A stretch of 51,756 bases of DNA from an uncultured Enterococcus sp. GTDB lineage: Bacteria; Bacillota; Bacilli; Lactobacillales; Enterococcaceae. The stretch lies in NCBI RefSeq assembly GCF_913775425.1, contig NZ_CAJYIS010000050.1:1-51756 (forward strand), given 5' to 3'. The notes beneath the pieces were generated by a model that made no database searches, was not told the origin of the DNA, and saw nothing but the letters and a program-made list of their open reading frames with translations. A program made the position numbers and the translations under genes. Shown piece after piece: positions 1-9,230 of the stretch (position 1 is the stretch's first letter; each line of letters begins with the position of its first letter).

Positions 1-2028
1 CTCACTACGACACATGATGTTGTTGGGGAAGCGCAAAAATGGCAGTTTCAATTCGCCTCAGATGGTACATATGCACTCTATTCAACAATCGGTGGATATC
101 TGGAAATCAATGATAATCAAGTCGTGCTGACAAATGAACTAACGGCAAATCGTCAATGGACGATTAAGCCAATCATTACGACCCCAGTCAGCGATACGCA
201 ATCTTCAAATGAGACTTCAAGTGAGATGAACACGACTACTTCTACATCAGAACATGACACAACTACATCATCTTCAAGTCTTTCTAGTACGATTGAATCT
301 ACTGAAACTGAAGCAACGCAAGAAAAAGCAAGAAGCTTAACGCCGCTTGTCAATCAAGTTACGACACAAGAAATCAGTCAGACACAAATGAAGATTACGA
401 TTGCAAATCCAAACGGTGGGAATGTTTCAGGTGTGAAGTTTCCAACTTGGAGCAATACCAACGGTCAAGACGATATTAAATGGCTTGAAGGGACTAAAGA
501 AAGCAATGGAGCTTATTCTGTAGTCGTCAATAGTGCAGAATATCGTCATTCTGGTCTGTTTAATACTCACATTTATGGCGTCGTTAATGGCAAATTAGTT
601 GGATTAGGTACTAGTCAGTATACATTAGCGGCACCAACTAGCAATACGATCGTCAAAACACCAATCAGTCAGACACAAATGAAGATTACGATTACAAATC
701 CAAACGGTGGAAATGTTTCAGGTGTGAAGTTCCCGACTTGGAGCAATACCAACGGTCAAGACGATATCAAATGGCTCGAAGGGACTAAAGAAAGTAATGG
801 AGCTTATTCTGTAGTCGTCAATAGTGCGGAATATCGTCATTCTGGTCTGTTTAATACTCACATCTATGGCGTCGTCAACGGGAAGCTAGTCGGATTAGGT
901 ACTAGTCAGTATACACTAGCGGCACCAGCTAGCAATACGATCGTCAAAACACCAATCAGTAAAACACAAATGAAGATCACGATCACAAATCCAAACGGTG
1001 GGAACGTTTCAGGTGTGAAGTTCCCAACTTGGAGCAATACCCACGGTCAAGACGATATCAAATGGCTCGAAGGGACTAAAGAAAGCAATGGAGCTTATTC
1101 TGTAGTCGTCAATAGTGCGGAATATCGTCACTCTGGTCTGTTTAATACTCACATTTATGGCGTCGTTAATGGCAAATTAGTCGGATTAGCTACGACAAGT
1201 TATACACTAACTGCACCGGCTAAAAATGCGTTGGCTGTCACGCCAATCAGCAAAACGCAAATGAGAATCACCATTGCTAATCCAAATGGTGGGAACGTTT
1301 CAAGCGTGAAATTCCCAACTTGGAGTAACGCCAACGGTCAAGACGATATCAAATGGCTCGAAGGAAAAAAAGAAAGTAATGGCGCTTATTCAGTTGTAGT
1401 CGATAGTTTGGACTACCGACATGGAGGTGTGTATACTACCCATGTTTATGGTGTCGTCAATGGCAAATTAGTCGGATTAGCTACGACGAGTTATACACTT
1501 GAACAAGATGAAGTAGCAGTTCGTAACAAGCAAAAGCCTTATTATTACTCACAACTAGATCCTCGTTGGAAAAATCGTCGATATGGGATGTCGACTTTAG
1601 GTCCTTCAGGATGTGTTCCATCAAGTATGGCGATGGTGTTGAAAGGAAGTTACGGAATAAATGTGACTCCAGTCGATACCGCGAATCGAATTTATAGCTA
1701 TGGTGGATTCAACCAAAAATATTTTGGTGCATCAGGACCAGATTTAATACAAGGGATGCGTTCATATGGGCGACAAGCTGTCGTGATGAATAGTTTAGCG
1801 GATCTAAATAATCATTTAGCTAAAGGATACCCCGTGATTATGTATGTCGATGTGGGTATTGGACATGCGATCGTCGCGCATGGGTATGCAAATGGAAAAA
1901 CAACGATCTATGATCCTTATGGGCAAAAATTCTATAAAGGGCAAGTGTCGACGAGTCATTTGTGGAGTGTTCCTTCACAAGATTATATTGACTGGGCAGC
2001 AGGACGACCATTTTTTGCTATCAAATAA
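1..2028 (+). CDS. Secreted GBS Bsp-like repeat protein with C-terminal C39-type cysteine peptidase domain (5' partial)
   Basis: The reading frame is open from base 1 with no start in view, so the gene begins upstream; the GTG at 124 lies inside a domain and has no ribosome binding site. The first ~55 residues (KWQF, GGYLEI, NRQWTI) resemble a ricin-type beta-trefoil lectin segment. A Ser/Thr-rich linker follows (about 185-330). Then come four 97-residue GBS Bsp-like repeats, each with a core like NPNGGNVSGVKFPTWS. The C-terminal ~165 residues look like the Peptidase_C39-like family: a probable catalytic Cys in GPSGCVPSS, His in GHAIVAHGY and an Asp in IYDPYG. A secreted wall- or peptide-cleaving enzyme is the likely role, but the substrate is unknown. 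The lipoprotein gene starts 13 bases after its stop, so the two are probably co-transcribed. Family assignment is from motif recognition only. Confidence 0.85.
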   Translation, partial: LTTTHDVVGEAQKWQFQFASDGTYALYSTIGGYLEINDNQVVLTNELTANRQWTIKPIITTPVSDTQSSNETSSEMNTTTSTSEHDTTTSSSSLSSTIESTETEATQEKARSLTPLVNQVTTQEISQTQMKITIANPNGGNVSGVKFPTWSNTNGQDDIKWLEGTKESNGAYSVVVNSAEYRHSGLFNTHIYGVVNGKLVGLGTSQYTLAAPTSNTIVKTPISQTQMKITITNPNGGNVSGVKFPTWSNTNGQDDIKWLEGTKESNGAYSVVVNSAEYRHSGLFNTHIYGVVNGKLVGLGTSQYTLAAPASNTIVKTPISKTQMKITITNPNGGNVSGVKFPTWSNTHGQDDIKWLEGTKESNGAYSVVVNSAEYRHSGLFNTHIYGVVNGKLVGLATTSYTLTAPAKNALAVTPISKTQMRITIANPNGGNVSSVKFPTWSNANGQDDIKWLEGKKESNGAYSVVVDSLDYRHGGVYTTHVYGVVNGKLVGLATTSYTLEQDEVAVRNKQKPYYYSQLDPRWKNRRYGMSTLGPSGCVPSSMAMVLKGSYGINVTPVDTANRIYSYGGFNQKYFGASGPDLIQGMRSYGRQAVVMNSLADLNNHLAKGYPVIMYVDVGIGHAIVAHGYANGKTTIYDPYGQKFYKGQVSTSHLWSVPSQDYIDWAAGRPFFAIK
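372..1500 (+). repeat. Four tandem ~291-bp coding repeats (GBS Bsp-like domains)
   Basis: Units begin near 372, 663, 954 and 1245 with an exact 291-bp (97-codon) period. Units 1 and 2 differ at only about two residues; unit 3 is slightly more different (His in place of Asn in its WSNT motif and a changed linker), and unit 4 is clearly diverged. The near identity at DNA level suggests recent expansion or gene conversion inside the gene. Confidence 0.95.
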
Positions 2029-2041
2029 AAAGGAGCTATCG

Positions 2042-2416
2042 ATGAAAAACAAGTTTGTCTTTATCGGGATGATGAGTAGCTGTGTCTTGCTTTTAGGCGC
2101 GTGTCGTCAACATCAATCCTCGACTGTTACGGATACATCTAAAACTTCGTCAGCTGTGGTGGAAACTGCTGTTACCGAAATATCAGAATCGAGTGAGGAG
2201 TTAGTTATGAGCGAAGAACAAGTCATTACTAGTACCGATGTTTCAGATGTACGCAAAGTAGAGCCAGATCAACCTGTTTCGCAAATTCGTCGATCACTAT
2301 ATGAAGCAGGGATCAATTCACGTGAATTGACCGATGACCAGTTGCTTCAATACGCGGCTGAAGCGAAGTCAGAAGGAATCGATGTAATCAAATATATCCA
2401 AACTAAAGTACAGTAA
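2042..2416 (+). CDS. Small putative lipoprotein
   Basis: Encodes 124 residues. The start is the ATG at 2042, preceded by AAGGAG at a good distance; a longer in-frame extension would run through the upstream gene and is rejected. The N-terminus is a lipoprotein signal with lipobox LLGAC, putting the mature Cys near residue 20. The middle is Ser/Thr/Glu-rich and low in complexity. The last ~45 residues (from QIRRSLYEAG) look like a compact helical segment. Function is not recognised. It follows the repeat/C39 protein by 13 bases and is followed by a strong terminator, so it probably works with that surface protein at the membrane. Confidence 0.8.
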   Translation: MKNKFVFIGMMSSCVLLLGACRQHQSSTVTDTSKTSSAVVETAVTEISESSEELVMSEEQVITSTDVSDVRKVEPDQPVSQIRRSLYEAGINSRELTDDQLLQYAAEAKSEGIDVIKYIQTKVQ

Positions 2417-2420
2417 AAAA

Positions 2421-2498
2421 GAAGCATCCTATTTTGATGCCGACTGCAAAAACGTTAACTCTTTGCAGTCAGTATCGCTTTAGGATGCTTTTTTTTTG
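2421..2498. terminator. Bidirectional terminator between convergent genes
   Basis: An outer inverted repeat (AAGCATCCT with AGGATGCTT) encloses a second one (GACTGCAAA with TTTGCAGTC). A T-run follows on the plus strand, and A-rich sequence on the other side serves the minus strand. It lies between the lipoprotein gene and helD. Confidence 0.85.
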
Positions 2499-4754
2499 TT
2501 ATTGATAAGTGTGAGGGTCTAAAGATCCAAGTAATGGTGAAGTACCATCTGTTAATAAAATCAACTCGTGCATCGCACGTGTCGCTAATGTATACAGTAC
2601 GAAACGATCTTGATCCGTTGCGAAATTTGTTGAAATCGGCATGCCGATAACGCGATCAAACTCTAATCCTTTAGCTAGGAAACATGGAATCAAAATAATC
2701 GATTTTTTCATGAACGTTTCGTCGGTATCGATCAATTGGACTTGTTCTTGTTCTGCTAGCGATAAAGCAGCATAGATCTCTTGGCATTCTTTGGTCGTTT
2801 TGCAAATGATTGCAGTGCGCCAATGAGCCGGTGTACCTTGTTTGAGTAAACGTGAAAGTTCAGCGATTTGTTGCGTGGCTGTCCGAGTGAGAATCATCGG
2901 TTTTTCACCATTACGTGCTGTCAATTGGACGGTTTCTTCTTGCGATAAGAGTCCATTGGCAAACGCTGTGATTTCTTCAGTCGAACGATAACTTGTCGTT
3001 AATTGGTACCGTTTGACTTCTTGGTCGACAAATAAATGATCTAGCTCAGAAACGATTGTATCATTTCCGAATACCTTTTGGTTTAGATCTCCACATAATG
3101 TAATATGGGCATCAGGATACAGTTGTTTTAACAAAGCCACTTGTGCTGGTGGGAAATCTTGCATTTCATCGATAAAAATGAAACGAGCTTTTTGTTCAAC
3201 ATAAACCGGATAGAGTTGTTTTGTCAGTAAGAATAACAACAGAATATCTTCTGAATACAAGGCTTTTTGACGGAATTGTTGTTTAAGTGTCGTCAAATGT
3301 TCTGACCAAATCATTTCATCTAATGAATAATGTTGACAAATTTTAGCACCGTTCGTTTGCAAAAAGTGTACATATTGTTTGGGTTGATTGATAAATTGGA
3401 ATGCTTCAATCCCGCGACGCATGGAACGGAATTTACGTTTTGCGATCGCTTGTCGCACTTGTTTACGTAAGGCACGTTCTTTGGCTTCAGTGTATTCGCG
3501 ATTAGGATCAGACTCGAAAATCTCCGTCATTTTTTCTTCTGCTGCGTCTTGTAGCCACTTTTCTTTCATCTCATCACGTTCTAGACCAGCAAGTTTTTTT
3601 AAAACTTTTGCTTGCAACAATTGCGTTCGTTGATACAAGGGCAAGAGGTCATTGGTTTCTTGATACCATGTCCGTAATTGCTTTTTCGTGATATAGGTTT
3701 TTCCTTTGATTTTTAAATCACGAAAAAGTGGACCGACTGCAGTGATCGAACGGATATAACGCGGGATTTCTTGGATCACACTTAATCCATTTTTGATTTG
3801 TTCGATCGGATTGATGGTTCCTTCTAAAAAAGCATGTTCTGCATCGTCTTCTTCAAGTAATTGATAGTGTGGTAAAAGTTCGTGTAAAAATGTTTTAAAC
3901 GTTCGGGTAGGTACTTCACTTTCACCTAATGAAGGTAAAACCATCGCGATATAATCAGAGAATAAATGGTTTGGTGAGAACAATAACACTTGCTCGTCAT
4001 GCAACCATTTTCGGTGATGATACAGTAAAAAAGCGACGCGCTGTAGTAAAGCCGATGTCTTTCCACTGCCGGCGATCCCTTCAATCAAGACGTTTTTATG
4101 CGAGGTGTCTCGAATAATTTCATTTTGACTTTTTTGGATCGTCGAAACGATATTTTTCATTTTTGAAGAAGAAGCTTCATCTAAGATGTCTAGTAAAAAT
4201 TCATCGTTAATGATTTCTGATGTATCGACCATTGAGACCAAATCGCCTTGTTGGATCTTAAATTGACGTTTTAGTAATAATTCAACTTCAAAACGATCTT
4301 GATCAGTTTCGTAAAATGTCGTCCCTAATTCTCCTTCATAGTAGAGATTGGCAATCGGAGCGCGCCAGTCGACAATCACTGGTTCTTCTGTAGTGTCACG
4401 TAATGAGGCGATCCCTAAATACAAGGTCTCGGCAGCTTCTTGGCCTTCAGTAAAGTCGATGCGTGCGAAGTAAGGGCTATTTTTCATTGTCGCTAACGTG
4501 TGCAAACGTTTGTCGATCATATCTGCGCTACGGTATTTTAATTGCAAGTCTTTTTCATATTCTTGATAGACCAATACCGATTCGTAAAACGCTTCTTCAT
4601 TTCCAGTATTGATCTTATTTTCAGTCAGTTCTTTCACGCCGCTTTGTAGCGTTTGTTCTAATGCGGTCTTTTGTTTAGTCAAGACTTGATTTTCTAATGT
4701 GATCGTCTTGATCGTTTCGCTTAAATGCTGTTGTTCATATTTACGTTCAGTCAT
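2499..4754 (-). CDS. helD: HelD-type RNA polymerase-associated UvrD-like helicase
   Basis: Encodes 751 residues, close to the 774 of Bacillus HelD. The first ~45 residues are predicted coiled coil, as in the HelD arm that enters the RNA polymerase secondary channel. Motifs in order: Walker A GIAGSGKT (226-233), Walker B IDEMQD (528-533), CGDLNQ (554-559), YRSTEE (589-594), AKGLEFDRV (694-702) and a motif VI-like TLATRAMHEL. The ~290-residue insertion between motifs I and II, with a basic helical stretch at about 400-450, fits HelD better than UvrD, Rep or PcrA. Known role in Firmicutes: removing stalled RNA polymerase from DNA and recycling it. Start: ATG with AAGGAGG just upstream. It is a single gene convergent with the lipoprotein gene. 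Confidence 0.88.
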   Translation of the reverse strand: MTERKYEQQHLSETIKTITLENQVLTKQKTALEQTLQSGVKELTENKINTGNEEAFYESVLVYQEYEKDLQLKYRSADMIDKRLHTLATMKNSPYFARIDFTEGQEAAETLYLGIASLRDTTEEPVIVDWRAPIANLYYEGELGTTFYETDQDRFEVELLLKRQFKIQQGDLVSMVDTSEIINDEFLLDILDEASSSKMKNIVSTIQKSQNEIIRDTSHKNVLIEGIAGSGKTSALLQRVAFLLYHHRKWLHDEQVLLFSPNHLFSDYIAMVLPSLGESEVPTRTFKTFLHELLPHYQLLEEDDAEHAFLEGTINPIEQIKNGLSVIQEIPRYIRSITAVGPLFRDLKIKGKTYITKKQLRTWYQETNDLLPLYQRTQLLQAKVLKKLAGLERDEMKEKWLQDAAEEKMTEIFESDPNREYTEAKERALRKQVRQAIAKRKFRSMRRGIEAFQFINQPKQYVHFLQTNGAKICQHYSLDEMIWSEHLTTLKQQFRQKALYSEDILLLFLLTKQLYPVYVEQKARFIFIDEMQDFPPAQVALLKQLYPDAHITLCGDLNQKVFGNDTIVSELDHLFVDQEVKRYQLTTSYRSTEEITAFANGLLSQEETVQLTARNGEKPMILTRTATQQIAELSRLLKQGTPAHWRTAIICKTTKECQEIYAALSLAEQEQVQLIDTDETFMKKSIILIPCFLAKGLEFDRVIGMPISTNFATDQDRFVLYTLATRAMHELILLTDGTSPLLGSLDPHTYQ

Positions 4755-4866
4755 TTTGAAACCTCCTTAAAATGGTGCCTTAAAAGTATAGCATAGTTTT
4801 GGGAAAAGGTTCATGAAAACAATTCAAAGAATCCCATAAATTTTTTCTTTTGGATTTAGATAAAGG

Positions 4867-4895
4867 TTGACTTTCCTAAAAAGTACTTCTAACAT
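4867..4895 (+). promoter_or_regulatory. Probable promoter of the femX-like gene
   Basis: TTGACT (4867-4872), a 17-base spacer, then TAACAT (4890-4895), ending 36 bases before the GTG start. By-eye assignment. Confidence 0.5.
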
Positions 4896-4931
4896 TGTCG
4901 ATAGAATGAAGAAAAATGAGGGATATGTCAC

Positions 4932-6128
4932 GTGAAATATGAATTAAAACCATTAGATCAACGCTTATATGATCAATTTAATGAGGGCAATCCGATGGCT
5001 ACCGTTTTGCAATCGTATCAATGGAGTGAGATTAAATCGGGATGGGGAAGCCTTCATCTAGGGATCTTTCTAGATGACCAGTTGTCTGGAACGGTACTGA
5101 TTTTAAAACGAAACCTCCCTTTAGGTCGTTCGATGCTCTATATCCCTAAAGGACCGATCATGGAATACAATAAAGAGACGATCAAGCCGTTTGTTCGTGA
5201 ATTAAAGCGTATTGCTAAAGCAGAAAAAGCGGTATTCGTGAAAATGGATCCGCCGCTTTTGCGACGTAAATTCTATCTTGAGAAACCAGATACTGCGATT
5301 TTAAATGAAGCGATCGCTAACTCTTTAGTCGATGCAGGATTTGAGCAAGGGCCATTGACTTTAAATTTACATGATACGATCCAACCGCGCTTTCAAGCGG
5401 TAGTCGATCTAACGGATTTCTCGCTAGCGTCATTAACGAAAAAAGGTCGCCAAGGCGTAAAGACTGCGCAAAAGCGTGGTGTTACGGTCGCACGCTTTGG
5501 TGTGGAAAAAATCGATGTTTTTTCAGAATTGATGGAAAAAACAGCCAAGCGTCAAGGGATTTCTTTGCGTGGGAAAGCGTATTTCAAACGTCTATTAGAA
5601 ACGTATCCAGAAAGTTTTTTGATGCTTGGAACGATCAATTTAGGAGCGCGACAGTTAGAGGTGCAAAAAGCCTTAAATGAAACGACAGAAGCACTTGCAA
5701 CATTAGCAGAACACCAAACGAAAAAACGGACGAAATTATTGGAAACGCAAATGAGTTTAGAAAAAGAGGCTGCACGGCTAGTTGAAGAAATCGCCGAACA
5801 TGGTTCAGAGGAACGATTCATCAGCGGTACGTTGAGTATCCCGTATGGTCAGACGAGTGAGTTGTTATACGCTGGGATGGATGAGACCTTTAAACATTAT
5901 ATGCCAGCCTATCTAACGTGGTTTCAATCGATGCAAGAAGCGAGCAAAGATTATCATTACTGTAATTTAGGTGGAATTGATGGTCATTTAAATGATGGCT
6001 TGATTGGATTCAAAAAGAATTTTCACCCAGAGATCCATGAATATAGCGGTGAGTTTGATTTACCGACGACCAACCGCTTGGTTTATGGTATCATTAAGAA
6101 AGCTTATGAAAAACGAACCCAAAAATAA
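4932..6128 (+). CDS. FemABX-family peptidoglycan interpeptide-bridge aminoacyltransferase
   Basis: Encodes 398 residues. The start is GTG at 4932, with GAGGG nine bases upstream. Two GNAT-like halves are interrupted at about residues 241-290 by an Ala/Glu/Lys-rich coiled coil, the seryl-tRNA synthetase-like arm typical of FemA/FemX/MurM. The C-terminal signature is NLGGIDG then GLIGFKKNFHP and EYSGEFDLP. Such enzymes use aminoacyl-tRNA to add the first residues of the cross-bridge to lipid II (BppA1/BppA2 in E. faecalis, MurM in pneumococcus). Which amino acid is added cannot be read from the sequence. It is relevant to the PBP5-like gene at 46639, since branched precursors favour low-affinity transpeptidases in related species. 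Confidence 0.85.
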   Translation: MKYELKPLDQRLYDQFNEGNPMATVLQSYQWSEIKSGWGSLHLGIFLDDQLSGTVLILKRNLPLGRSMLYIPKGPIMEYNKETIKPFVRELKRIAKAEKAVFVKMDPPLLRRKFYLEKPDTAILNEAIANSLVDAGFEQGPLTLNLHDTIQPRFQAVVDLTDFSLASLTKKGRQGVKTAQKRGVTVARFGVEKIDVFSELMEKTAKRQGISLRGKAYFKRLLETYPESFLMLGTINLGARQLEVQKALNETTEALATLAEHQTKKRTKLLETQMSLEKEAARLVEEIAEHGSEERFISGTLSIPYGQTSELLYAGMDETFKHYMPAYLTWFQSMQEASKDYHYCNLGGIDGHLNDGLIGFKKNFHPEIHEYSGEFDLPTTNRLVYGIIKKAYEKRTQK

Positions 6129-6150
6129 CTTGAGAAAGTAGGAATGAACC

Positions 6151-6327
6151 ATGCCATTTGTCCATATCGAACTAGTTGAAGGACGCACACCAGAAGCCTT
6201 AGAAAACATGATGAAAGACGTAACGGAAGCTGTTCATAAAAATACTGGTGCGCCAAAAGAACATATCCATATTATTATCAATGAAATGAAAAAAGGCACG
6301 TATGGGGTCAATGGAGAATGGAAATAA
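6151..6327 (+). CDS. 4-oxalocrotonate tautomerase family protein
   Basis: A 58-residue protein missed by a long-ORF cutoff. It starts [13 protein letters not shown], giving the N-terminal Pro that acts as general base after Met removal and the Arg near position 11 typical of the 4-OT family (4-OT enzymes are about 62 residues). The C-terminal part, [20 protein letters not shown], fits the family beta strands. The start ATG is preceded by a weak AGGA. It follows femX by 22 bases and may be co-transcribed. The physiological substrate is unknown; in Firmicutes these small tautomerases are often of unassigned function. Confidence 0.87.
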   Translation: MPFVHIELVEGRTPEALENMMKDVTEAVHKNTGAPKEHIHIIINEMKKGTYGVNGEWK

Positions 6328-6330
6328 TGC

Positions 6331-6359
6331 TTGCATTTTCAAAAAAATAGTGGTTAAAT
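6331..6359 (+). promoter_or_regulatory. Probable promoter of the thrS T-box transcript
   Basis: TTGCAT (6331-6336), a 17-base spacer, then an extended -10 TGGTTAAAT ending at 6359. It lies just after the tautomerase stop codon and upstream of the T-box fold. Confidence 0.55.
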
Positions 6360-6384
6360 GATACCATAATTGATTGATGAGAAA

Positions 6385-6600
6385 GACAACAAAATTTGAG
6401 AGTCTTCGATTAGAGAGAGAGTGCTAGGCTGAAACACTCTTAGGAGAAAACCAAAGGCTGACCACTTTCGAAACCCTTGTTGAAACAAGGGCGGCATGCA
6501 CCGTTAACGCATTGAGGAATACAGTGTACTGTATTTGAATTTAGGTGGAACCACGATGACTTTCGTCCTAATAGCGAACCAAGCTATTAGGACTTTTTTT
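6385..6600 (+). promoter_or_regulatory. T-box riboswitch of thrS, threonine specifier ACC
   Basis: This leader fills most of the 310 bases between the tautomerase and thrS genes. The conserved T-box core AGGTGGAACCACG lies at about 6543-6555, followed by a terminator hairpin. Stem I occupies about 6390-6490. The triplet ACC at 6461-6463, followed by A in a GCTGACCAC context, is the likely specifier and codes for threonine, matching the downstream gene. Uncharged tRNA-Thr binding should stabilise the antiterminator and allow thrS transcription. Confidence 0.93.
6565..6600 (+). terminator. Regulated terminator of the thrS T-box
   Basis: A perfect 11-bp stem, GTCCTAATAGC (6565-6575) with GCTATTAGGAC (6583-6593), and a 7-base loop, followed by seven Ts. 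Its 5' arm overlaps the region that pairs with the T-box bulge in the antiterminator. Confidence 0.93.
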
Positions 6601-6637
6601 GTGTCCTGATCAATCACTATCTTAAGGAGGAATTCAC

Positions 6638-8581
6638 ATGATTGAAATTATCTTTCCAGACGGCGCTGTAAAATCGTTTGAATCTGGCATTACAACAAAA
6701 GAAATCGCAGAAAGTATTTCAAAAAGTTTAGCAAAAAAAGCTTTAGCAGGAAAATTAGACGGGCAATTGATTGATTTAGATTTACCAATCACAACAGGTG
6801 GTAAAATCGAAATCGTTACACCTGATCACGAAGATGCACTTGGTTTGATCCGTCACTCTTCTGCGCATTTAATGGCACAAGCGATGCGCCGATTATACCC
6901 ATCGATCCATTTTGGCGTAGGTCCTGCGATCGATTCAGGATTTTACTATGATACCGACAATGGAGAGCATCCGATTACTGCTGAAGATCTAACTGCGATC
7001 GAAACCGAAATGGCTAAAATCGTCAAAGAAAATCTACCGATCACTCGACGTGTCTTAACAAAACAAGAAGCTCTAGACTTGTTTGCAGGAGACCCGTATA
7101 AAGAAGAATTGATCAATGAGTTACCAGAAGATGAAGTGATTACAGCGTATGAGCAAGGCGAATTCGTCGACCTTTGCCGTGGGCCACACGTGCCATCAAC
7201 TGGACGTATCCAAGTAGTGAAACTGCTCTCAGTAGCAGGAGCTTACTGGCGCGGAAATTCGAATAATCACATGATGCAACGGGTATACGGAACCGCCTTT
7301 TTTGATAAAAAAGAATTAAAAGAATTTATCCGGATGCGTGAAGAAGCCAAAGAACGTGATCACCGTAAATTAGGAAAAGAACTAGATCTTTTCATGATCT
7401 CACAAGAAGTTGGATCAGGATTACCGTTCTGGCTGCCAAAAGGGGCAACGATTCGCCGTACAATCGAACGCTACATCGTAGATAAAGAAATCAGCTTAGG
7501 CTATCAACATGTGTATACACCGATTATGGCGGATGTCAATTTGTATAAGACTTCTGGTCACTGGGATCACTACCATGAAGATATGTTCCCACCAATGGAT
7601 ATGGGCGATGGCGAAATGCTAGTGCTTCGTCCGATGAACTGTCCGCATCACATGATGGTCTATAAAAACGATATCCATTCTTACCGAGAATTGCCGATAA
7701 GAATTGCAGAACTTGGAATGATGCACCGCTACGAAAAATCAGGAGCACTATCGGGATTACAACGGGTGCGTGAGATGACCTTAAATGATGGACATACTTT
7801 TGTTCGTCCAGATCAAATCAAAGATGAATTTAAACGGACACTAGATATCATGTTAGCTGTTTATAAAGATTTTGGCATTACCGACTACCGCTTCCGTTTA
7901 AGCTATCGCGATCCAGAAAATACTGAAAAATATTTCGATGATGATCAAATGTGGGTCAACGCCCAAACGATGCTGAAAGCCGCGATGGACGAATCTGGTT
8001 TAGACTATTTTGAAGCAGAAGGTGAAGCTGCCTTTTATGGTCCCAAATTAGACGTACAGGTAAAAACGGCTCTAGGAATGGAAGAAACATTATCAACGAT
8101 CCAGTTAGACTTCTTGTTACCAGAACGTTTTGATCTAACTTATGTCGGTGAAGATGGTGAAAACAATCATCGTCCAGTCGTGATCCATCGCGGGATCGTA
8201 TCGACAATGGAACGTTTTGTAGCGTATCTGACTGAAGTATATAAAGGGGCTTTCCCAACATGGTTAGCACCAGTGCAAGCGATGATCATTCCAGTTTCAG
8301 TAGAAGCGCATAGCGAATATGCCTTTGAATTGAAACAAAAATTACAAGAAGTCGGCATTCGTGTAGAAGTCGATTCGCGTAATGAAAAAATGGGATATAA
8401 GATCCGTGGCGCTCAAACGCAAAAGATCCCATATCAATTGGTAGTAGGCGATCAAGAATCACAAGATCACAGTGTGAATATCCGTCGTTACGGTAGCAAA
8501 GAAACAAGTGTGTTGAGCGTAGATGAATTTGTTGCTGCACTATTAGCAGACGTGAACAACTATAGTCGTGTTTTAGATTAA
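6638..8581 (+). CDS. thrS: Threonyl-tRNA synthetase
   Basis: Encodes 647 residues, the usual length (B. subtilis ThrS 643). Domain order: TGS (1-62), the editing/SAD domain with HSSAH (73-77) and CRGPH (180-184), the class II catalytic core and a C-terminal anticodon-binding domain (about 540-647). Zinc ligands are recognisable: Cys335 (MNCPHH), His386 (NDGHTF) and His517 (VVIHRG). Motif 3 is GIVSTMERF. It charges tRNA-Thr in the cytoplasm. AAGGAGG precedes the ATG. Expression is under the T-box directly upstream. Confidence 0.98.
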   Translation: MIEIIFPDGAVKSFESGITTKEIAESISKSLAKKALAGKLDGQLIDLDLPITTGGKIEIVTPDHEDALGLIRHSSAHLMAQAMRRLYPSIHFGVGPAIDSGFYYDTDNGEHPITAEDLTAIETEMAKIVKENLPITRRVLTKQEALDLFAGDPYKEELINELPEDEVITAYEQGEFVDLCRGPHVPSTGRIQVVKLLSVAGAYWRGNSNNHMMQRVYGTAFFDKKELKEFIRMREEAKERDHRKLGKELDLFMISQEVGSGLPFWLPKGATIRRTIERYIVDKEISLGYQHVYTPIMADVNLYKTSGHWDHYHEDMFPPMDMGDGEMLVLRPMNCPHHMMVYKNDIHSYRELPIRIAELGMMHRYEKSGALSGLQRVREMTLNDGHTFVRPDQIKDEFKRTLDIMLAVYKDFGITDYRFRLSYRDPENTEKYFDDDQMWVNAQTMLKAAMDESGLDYFEAEGEAAFYGPKLDVQVKTALGMEETLSTIQLDFLLPERFDLTYVGEDGENNHRPVVIHRGIVSTMERFVAYLTEVYKGAFPTWLAPVQAMIIPVSVEAHSEYAFELKQKLQEVGIRVEVDSRNEKMGYKIRGAQTQKIPYQLVVGDQESQDHSVNIRRYGSKETSVLSVDEFVAALLADVNNYSRVLD

Positions 8582-8609
8582 GTTGACTTAAGAGAAACGC
8601 GCGCAACAG

Positions 8610-8638
8610 TTGAGTTTTAAACGAAAAAGTGATATACT
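8610..8638 (+). promoter_or_regulatory. Promoter of the rimP-nusA-infB operon
   Basis: TTGAGT (8610-8615), exactly 17 bases, then TATACT (8633-8638). The start of transcription is expected near 8645, about 90 bases before rimP. Confidence 0.75.
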
Positions 8639-8661
8639 ACAAGTGTAATGATACTTGAGCT

Positions 8662-8692
8662 GAGTGAGGGGTTTTTATCCCTCACTCTTTTT
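8662..8692 (+). terminator. Leader terminator hairpin upstream of rimP-nusA (probable NusA attenuator)
   Basis: A perfect 9-bp stem, GAGTGAGGG (8662-8670) with CCCTCACTC (8679-8687), and an 8-base loop, followed by only five Ts and then AA. It lies downstream of the operon's own promoter, in the 5' leader. No competing antiterminator is obvious. In B. subtilis, NusA-stimulated termination in its 5' leader limits nusA expression; this hairpin has the same position and the same kind of short, interrupted T-tract. It may also end thrS transcripts. Confidence 0.75.
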
Positions 8693-8735
8693 AATGGAAA
8701 CAAGCTCTGGTTCATGTTTAAGGAGGCGATCGTAG

Positions 8736-9209
8736 TTGAGTTCAGTTGTGGAAACTGTAACCGAAGTAGTACTGCCAATTTTAGAAGAAAAACAGTTCGA
8801 GTTGGTAGAAGTAGAATTTGTCAAAGAAGGAAAAAGCTGGTTCTTACGTATTTTTATTGACAAAGAAGGCGGCATCGATATTGAAGAATGTGCGTATGTC
8901 AGTGAACAAGTCAGTGAAAAATTAGATGCTATGGATCCTGATCCAATCCCTCAAGCTTATTTTTTAGAAATCTCTTCGCCAGGTGCTGAGCGTCCGTTGA
9001 AGAAGGAAAAAGATTTTGAAAAAGCGGTGGGATCATTTATCCATATTTCACTGTATCAAGCAATCGATGGACAAAAACAATATGAAGGTATTTTAAACGA
9101 AGTCACGGCAGAAACATTGACATTGACGTATCGTATCAAAACAAGAGAAAAAACAGTCGTGTTTGAGCGCAAAAACATCGCGAAAGCGCGTTTAGCGATC
9201 CAATTTTAA
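8736..9209 (+). CDS. rimP: Ribosome maturation factor RimP
   Basis: Encodes 157 residues, standard for RimP. The start is TTG at 8736 ([11 protein letters not shown]), chosen because AGGAGG lies nine bases upstream and the N-terminus fits the family. It contains the family core [17 protein letters not shown] and [17 protein letters not shown]. RimP assists late assembly of the 30S subunit. It is first gene of the rimP-nusA-infB operon, the canonical order. Confidence 0.95.
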   Translation: MSSVVETVTEVVLPILEEKQFELVEVEFVKEGKSWFLRIFIDKEGGIDIEECAYVSEQVSEKLDAMDPDPIPQAYFLEISSPGAERPLKKEKDFEKAVGSFIHISLYQAIDGQKQYEGILNEVTAETLTLTYRIKTREKTVVFERKNIAKARLAIQF

Positions 9210-9230
9210 TAACGGAGGATATAATTAATC

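Noticed and set aside
124-126. GTG at 124 as the start of the repeat/C39 protein
   Set aside because: No ribosome site, and the frame stays open to base 1 with domain-like sequence before it, so the true start is upstream of the window.
372-1500. Regularly spaced repeats as a possible CRISPR array
   Set aside because: The period is 291 bases, in frame and coding for protein domains; there are no short repeats with unique spacers.
1844-2041. Longer version of the lipoprotein starting inside the C39 gene
   Set aside because: It would overlap the previous gene by nearly 200 bases and bury the signal peptide; the ATG at 2042 has its own ribosome site.
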